Part shown: positions 59,910 to 64,000 of the stretch, piece by piece
Numbering within the stretch: position 1 is the stretch's first letter
Layout of the letters: every line of letters starts with the position of its first letter
Source: PWQG01 sp050486205
Lineage (GTDB): Bacteria > Pseudomonadota > Gammaproteobacteria > Pseudomonadales > Pseudohongiellaceae
Direction of reading: 5' to 3'
Length of the DNA stretch: 64,000 nucleotides
Assembly (NCBI GenBank): GCA_050486205.1
Contig: JBJHCW010000001.1
Span: forward strand, 124,001 to 188,000
Translations under genes and position numbers: made by a program
Notes under the pieces: model-generated
The model's database searches: none
Seen by the model: the letters and a program-made list of their open reading frames with translations, nothing else
Told to the model about the DNA's origin: nothing

Positions 59910-61841
59910 TTACAGGCTCGCGGAGCTGCGGGCCAGCAGCACTTCGCGCACCGCCCGGTGCGCCTCGTCAATGGCGGCATCGGTAAAAGGGCTGGCTGCA
60001 GCATCGGAGTTGGCAATACTGATTCGCCCCCAGCGCTGGCGGGCACGCACACAGGGCCGATCGTCTGCGGCATGCAGTGACCAGCTCACCGGTTCGGTCA
60101 GGGTGTTGTAGATGTAGGCGTTGCCGTGAGGCCAGCGGTTTACCGTGATGCCGGCGATATCACGGGCAGCGTCAAAGCCACCTGGCCCCAGCATTCGATC
60201 CAGTTGTTCGCGAATATTACGTTCAAAGGTCCCGAACGGTGTGTTCAGCAACTCCATGCGCCCTGCCACCAGTTGCTGACGCCGGGGCAATCCCGGACTG
60301 CAAGGTGCCCGATGCATACGCAGGACAATAGGATCATTGGCCGATCGCGGTCCCCGATAACTGCCCACACTCAGTGGAAACTGCAGACTGCTGGCACTGT
60401 GGTAGCAGCCCGGTGCATCAATGCTGCGTACACCCAGGTTGGCGAACGCTCGAGAGTGCCTGAGTAACACATTGGTGTAGACACGTGGCGCCTTGATCCC
60501 ATAGGCCAGGGCCTCTTTCTGTGCCTGGGGCAGTTCCGGACAGATATACGGTATGCTGCTGTGCCAGCAGGCCAACACACAATGCGCCGCCTTCACACAA
60601 ACGGCCTGTCCGTCACGAACAAAAGCCACCTTCACATGGTCAGCCGCTTCCGGCTCGCCTGCATGTTCAACATTGACAACAGTGCTGTTAAGCCGAATCC
60701 GCACATCATGACTGCCGCGGTCCAGCTGGCTGTAGTCCAGCTTTCCGCTTATGGCATCCTCGAGTGAATTCCCGGACAAGGCAGCAGGTATCAGATCACG
60801 CACCATCAGGCGGGCCAATGTGGCGTTGCCATCCGGAAAGTAGACCGAGTCCTCATCCGACTCCGGCTCGCGACCGTGTTGGGGACCGGCCAGGTGTGCC
60901 AGCGGCCCGGTGCCGGGGCTGGGCAACAGCCCGAGTCCCTGAAACCCCGGATAACCCATCTGCCAGCAGAACAGCGCCGGCACCTGTTCCGGTCCCATGT
61001 AGAAACGGAAATGAGTTCGGGTCTGAAAGAAGGCAATGACATCGGCATGAACGCCGACATGCTGCAACAGATAATCGGTGTAACTCATTGCAGCCAGCCT
61101 GGCCTTCTTTTCACCATCATTCATACCGGGGAAATAGTCCGGCAGCGCGCCGGCGTCGTACAGGCGCGCGATGTCCTGACGGGCCGTCGGGGAAAGTGGT
61201 GTCCGATCGGCGAATTCCGACCACGGCATGTAGGCCGGGCGCACCACCAGGCGATCTTCACCGAAGGTTTCCCGGTTGAAGAACGTCGAGACATTGAGCC
61301 CTTGCTGGCGATGAAAGGCACGCGCATCAGCAGTCTGCTGTTGATAACGCTCAACGTCTATCCCCAGATCACGCAGTAACCCGGCCGCCACAGGACTGTA
61401 ATTTGATGCCTGTTCCAGATTCAGTGTGCCGCCATTTACCAGGATGCGTCTGCCATCAAGGCTGAATTCATTACGTTTGGCATGGCCGCCAAAATCGTCA
61501 TGATTGTCCAGTACAAGAATACGGGCACCGGGTCTGGCGGACTGCCTGAAGAACCACGCCGCAGCAAGCCCACTGAGCCCGCCTCCGACCACAACCAGAT
61601 CGTAGTCCTCGTCCAGATCACGCGGCGAAAACGCCGCGCCATCACGTAACTGATGCGCCACTTCCCAGGCGCCGTCGTGACTGCCCCGCAGACCGGTGAG
61701 CGCTGGCGGGTAATAAGGCGACTCCTGTGCCTTGAGAGAGTGCCCGAGAGAGTGCCCAAGAAAGTGCCCGGGCATCATCATCGCACCCACGCCAATGCTG
61801 ACACCGTTGAGAAAGTCCCGACGCGTGATGCGATGTGTCAT
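59910..61841 (-). CDS. Tat-exported FAD-dependent amine-oxidase-like oxidoreductase
   Basis: A 643-residue flavoprotein. The twin-arginine signal MTHRITRRDFLNGVSIGVGA is at the start. The FAD-binding motif is DYDLVVVGGGLSGLAAAWFF near residue 80, with VLDNHDDFGGHAKRNEF after it (the phytoene-desaturase/amine-oxidase style). The signal region contains a three-unit 12-bp repeat (GHFL-GHSL-GHSL). The substrate is unknown. It is directly downstream of a TPR protein gene (61859) on the same strand. Confidence 0.85.
   Translation of the reverse strand: MTHRITRRDFLNGVSIGVGAMMMPGHFLGHSLGHSLKAQESPYYPPALTGLRGSHDGAWEVAHQLRDGAAFSPRDLDEDYDLVVVGGGLSGLAAAWFFRQSARPGARILVLDNHDDFGGHAKRNEFSLDGRRILVNGGTLNLEQASNYSPVAAGLLRDLGIDVERYQQQTADARAFHRQQGLNVSTFFNRETFGEDRLVVRPAYMPWSEFADRTPLSPTARQDIARLYDAGALPDYFPGMNDGEKKARLAAMSYTDYLLQHVGVHADVIAFFQTRTHFRFYMGPEQVPALFCWQMGYPGFQGLGLLPSPGTGPLAHLAGPQHGREPESDEDSVYFPDGNATLARLMVRDLIPAALSGNSLEDAISGKLDYSQLDRGSHDVRIRLNSTVVNVEHAGEPEAADHVKVAFVRDGQAVCVKAAHCVLACWHSSIPYICPELPQAQKEALAYGIKAPRVYTNVLLRHSRAFANLGVRSIDAPGCYHSASSLQFPLSVGSYRGPRSANDPIVLRMHRAPCSPGLPRRQQLVAGRMELLNTPFGTFERNIREQLDRMLGPGGFDAARDIAGITVNRWPHGNAYIYNTLTEPVSWSLHAADDRPCVRARQRWGRISIANSDAAASPFTDAAIDEAHRAVREVLLARSSASL
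61734..61769. repeat. Three 12-bp tandem units in the flavoprotein signal region
   Basis: Units at 61734-61745 and 61746-61757 are identical (GAGAGAGTGCCC); 61758-61769 differs at three bases. They encode GHFL, GHSL and GHSL just after the twin-arginine motif, so copy number changes would only lengthen the signal region. Confidence 0.9.
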
Positions 61842-61858
61842 GCTGCTGCAGCCTTCTG

Positions 61859-63532
61859 TCAGCGCGAAAGATAAGCGCGGGCGTCGCGCAGACCGGCCCG
61901 GTCGGCTTCCGCAGATTCAGCCACTGCAAGCAATTGCTGATAGTACTGCCGGGCTGCTGCGTCATTCCCTGCGCGCTCGGCCGCCTGGGCCGCCCCGTGC
62001 AGGGTCAGGAACCGATTGGGTTCACGTGTAAGTGTGTCGCGAAATGCTGTCAGTGCCGCATCGTAATCACCGGTTTCGAGCAACATGACCCCGAGCATCT
62101 CGCGTGCTGGCGCCAGCGGACCGGGAGTGACCGCCGCCTTTTCAGTGCGGTCTTCCCGATCTGCCGCAGTTCGCATCAGCTCAAGCCCGTGTTCATGGTG
62201 CCCTTCTGCAAAAGCCACCCAGGCCTGGGCACCCAGCAACTGGATACTGATCTGCTCAGTCCAGTAGGCATCCTGGCGAGCCTCTGACCGCTCCCGCAGC
62301 GTGACCAGCATGTCAATGTCCTGCTGCGCAGCAGCCGGATTACCACTGCGTGCTGCACCGATGACACGGGCAAAATGGGTCATTGCCTGGGTATGCGGTG
62401 TGTCCGCCGGATGCACCACCAATTCGGCCGCCGCCGAGAAGTCTCCCCTTTCCAGTGCATAACGCGCAGGAATGGCTGCAATGGCAAATGCGCCGGCCTG
62501 AGTGGCACCTACCGCCGTGATGTCAACCTGGTCGACCAGATACTCAGCGCGCTGGACAACGCCCAGAGCCTTGTTGTCCTGCGCCATCTGCAGGTAGGCA
62601 TAGGTCTTGTAATCCAGCGCGTGCAACTCCTCGCCTGCCGTTGTATGGTTCCGCGCGATCTCTGCCGATCGCAGATTGCTGTCTACCGAGTCCTGCCACA
62701 TGCCAACACGGGTGAAGGTATGTGACGGCATGTGCAGAGCATGTGGGGCATCTGGCGCCAGTGTGGCATAACGACGCGCGGCTTCCAGTGCACGTTCGGC
62801 CAGTGGCGGGTGATCATAAGCGTGGATGATGTAGTGGGCAATGCCAGGGTGGTCCGGATTATCTTCAAACAGGGCTTCCAGCAGCTCTGCTGCCCTGAGC
62901 TGGTTGGCAAAGGTCTGATCGGTGGCGGGCGCTGTCTGATTGATAGCCAGTGCGTAGAATATTTTTGCCTCGTCATCGTCGGGCCACTGGGCTACCAGTT
63001 CACCCATGGCCTGCTCATAGGCCACCGTGCGTGCGTACTGGGTGCCACCGCTGTCATCGGTGAACAATTCGGCGACAGCATCAATATAGGCCTGCTCGCG
63101 CGCGTCAGGCGTCCCGCTCGCCCGCGCCTGCTCCACCGACTGCCGGCCTCGCTGCACCTGTTGCACATTACGTTGGCCGGCAAACGGATTGCCCCAGTGG
63201 CTCAGTGCAATACCCCAATGCGCGATGGCGCAATCAGGGTCAGTTTCAAGTACCCGGTTGAAGGTATTGATGGCTTCGGCAAACCAGAAGGAGTGCATCA
63301 ACGCAACACCCCGGTTGAAGTCGTCATGGGTATCCGCGTGGCAGGAAATGGCAAAGCTCACCCGGTCGCTGCCAACCTGCTCCGCTGGCGGTGTGGCCAT
63401 GGAATGGGCCTCATGGTCACCATGCTGGGCGATCGCGGCCGGCATGGCAGTCACCATTGCGGCGGCAATTCCGGCGGCAATTCCGGCGACAGTTCCGGCA
63501 CCAAGGACAGATTTCAACAGTTTGACTTTCAT
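61859..63532 (-). CDS. Exported tetratricopeptide-repeat protein
   Basis: About 557 residues. The signal peptide runs through VTAMPAAIAQ at about residue 36, after AGGAGA at the ribosome site. A helical TPR-like domain follows (INTFNRVLETDPDCAIAHWG, and C-terminal GDYDAALTAFRDTLTREPNR). Several histidine-containing helices (HSMATPPAEQ, HCI-like ISCHADTHDDFNRG) lie near the start. No enzymatic motif recognised. It is 17 bases upstream of the flavoprotein start and probably in its operon. The signal region has a 12-bp tandem repeat. Confidence 0.85.
   Translation of the reverse strand: MKVKLLKSVLGAGTVAGIAAGIAAAMVTAMPAAIAQHGDHEAHSMATPPAEQVGSDRVSFAISCHADTHDDFNRGVALMHSFWFAEAINTFNRVLETDPDCAIAHWGIALSHWGNPFAGQRNVQQVQRGRQSVEQARASGTPDAREQAYIDAVAELFTDDSGGTQYARTVAYEQAMGELVAQWPDDDEAKIFYALAINQTAPATDQTFANQLRAAELLEALFEDNPDHPGIAHYIIHAYDHPPLAERALEAARRYATLAPDAPHALHMPSHTFTRVGMWQDSVDSNLRSAEIARNHTTAGEELHALDYKTYAYLQMAQDNKALGVVQRAEYLVDQVDITAVGATQAGAFAIAAIPARYALERGDFSAAAELVVHPADTPHTQAMTHFARVIGAARSGNPAAAQQDIDMLVTLRERSEARQDAYWTEQISIQLLGAQAWVAFAEGHHEHGLELMRTAADREDRTEKAAVTPGPLAPAREMLGVMLLETGDYDAALTAFRDTLTREPNRFLTLHGAAQAAERAGNDAAARQYYQQLLAVAESAEADRAGLRDARAYLSR
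63461..63496. repeat. Three 12-bp tandem units in the TPR protein signal peptide
   Basis: GGCGGCAATTCC occurs twice exactly (63461-63472, 63473-63484) and a third time with two changes (63485-63496). On the coding strand it encodes repeats of GIAA in the hydrophobic core of the signal peptide. Confidence 0.9.
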
Positions 63533-63590
63533 GACATTTCTCCTCTGGATTGCTGCCAGTATACGGGCGAGACCATGCCTTGTCATGTTG

Positions 63591-64000
63591 TCAGCGATTC
63601 AGGGCCTTGCGGAGCTGACTGGCAAGCTCCGCGCGTCGGTAGGGCTTGCCCAGCATTGGCCAGATACTGCTGTCAGGCATGTCATCCACCCCGTCGGGAG
63701 AGCCCGGAAACCCGGAAGTCAGCAGTACGGGCAGGTCAGAACGCAGTTCCCGGGCACGCTCGGCCAGTTGAAAGCCGCTGATTCCGGGCATGGCCACATC
63801 GGAGAACAACAGCTCAATGGACGGATCTTCCTGCAATACAACCAGAGCCTCCCGGCCATTGGCCACCTCTGTCACCCGATAACCCAGCGCCACCAACAGC
63901 GCACGCGCATAGTCCCTTACCAGCGCGTCGTCTTCCACCAGCAGCACGTGCTCATTGCCGGGCGCGGTGTTTTCTGTTGCCACCTCCGACACTGTATCGC
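63591..64000 (-). CDS. Receiver domain, probably the C-terminus of a hybrid histidine kinase
   Basis: The frame is open to the right edge of the window, so the gene is cut. The visible 130-plus residues form one receiver domain: HVLLVEDDALVRDYARALLV, phospho-aspartate in LLFSDVAMPGISG, and KPYRRAEL near the end with the conserved lysine. An internal GTG at 63992 could start a stand-alone regulator, but there is no Shine-Dalgarno, and this receiver type usually ends PAS-AHDFNN hybrid kinases such as the one at 14875-17556. Confidence 0.8.
   Translation of the reverse strand, partial: DTVSEVATENTAPGNEHVLLVEDDALVRDYARALLVALGYRVTEVANGREALVVLQEDPSIELLFSDVAMPGISGFQLAERARELRSDLPVLLTSGFPGSPDGVDDMPDSSIWPMLGKPYRRAELASQLRKALNR

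Noticed and set aside
1..64000. tRNA, rRNA, CRISPR array, insertion sequence, integrase or phage genes
   Set aside because: No cloverleaf, rRNA-like stretch, regularly spaced repeat or transposase/integrase motif was recognised by eye; tRNAscan-SE and Infernal would be decisive.

Overview
The window reads as a chromosomal segment of a gammaproteobacterium, probably marine or otherwise oligotrophic and aerobic. The evidence is the fused acyl-CoA mutase IcmF under a LiuR-like MerR regulator, an HAE1-type RND pump, a NirB/NirD/NasA nitrate-assimilation locus with NasT/NasS, twin-arginine-exported flavo- and molybdoenzymes, and generally GC-rich coding sequence with Shine-Dalgarno starts. The exact family cannot be named from the sequence alone. 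No rRNA, tRNA, CRISPR array, insertion sequence or integrase gene was recognised.

Layout. 1-3.5 kb: the end of an RND adaptor and its inner-membrane pump. 3.5-5 kb: a diguanylate cyclase. 5-10.2 kb: icmF facing a MerR regulator plus thiolase, with a 22-bp LiuR-type operator between them. 10.2-14.7 kb (minus): an overlapping yfbR-like/MFS/ppc operon. 14.9-20.5 kb: a hybrid histidine kinase, a small membrane protein, and an XRE regulator facing an AbgT-family transporter across twin palindromes. 20.5-22.9 kb: a GFA protein, two very small ORFs, and a LysR/pirin pair.

22.9-27.7 kb is an accessory island. It holds three attC recombination sites in a row (about 23994-24077, 24698-24775, 25181-25263), each behind a small cassette: an HNH nuclease with a ScoMcrA-like head, a SAM methyltransferase, and a one-helix membrane protein. 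A beta-lactamase-like serine hydrolase and a HicAB toxin-antitoxin pair follow. No integrase is visible, so the island looks like a cluster of attC sites lacking an integrase (CALIN).

27.8-41.5 kb is ordinary chromosome: a NarL-type two-component system facing an outer-membrane protein, acetyltransferase, secreted methyltransferase, alpha/beta hydrolases, M23 and site-2 proteases, a redoxin/cytochrome/copper-monooxygenase-like fusion, a second thiolase, a VOC protein and an ArfB-like release factor.

41.7-54.2 kb is the nitrate assimilation locus: outer-membrane porin, nasT (ANTAR antiterminator), nasS (nitrate sensor), nrtA-nrtB-nrtC uptake transporter, nirB-nirD and nasA. Both the porin and nrtA have 5' leaders with the same arrangement: a candidate sigma-54 promoter, a small stem with an A1/G4 hexaloop (AATGAT or AATGAA) and an intrinsic terminator that shares the GCCC strand of that stem. 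This is the arrangement expected for NasT-controlled antitermination. In the inferred model, NasS holds NasT inactive until nitrate or nitrite is sensed. Free NasT then stabilises the hexaloop stems and lets polymerase read into the porin-nasT-nasS and nrt-nir-nas genes.

54.2-64 kb: an isoquinoline-1-oxidoreductase-like molybdoenzyme pair, an S1/P1 nuclease, DUF1415 and GNAT proteins, a 2OG-Fe(II) oxygenase, a Tat-exported flavoprotein, a TPR protein and the receiver end of a response-regulator-containing protein cut by the window edge.
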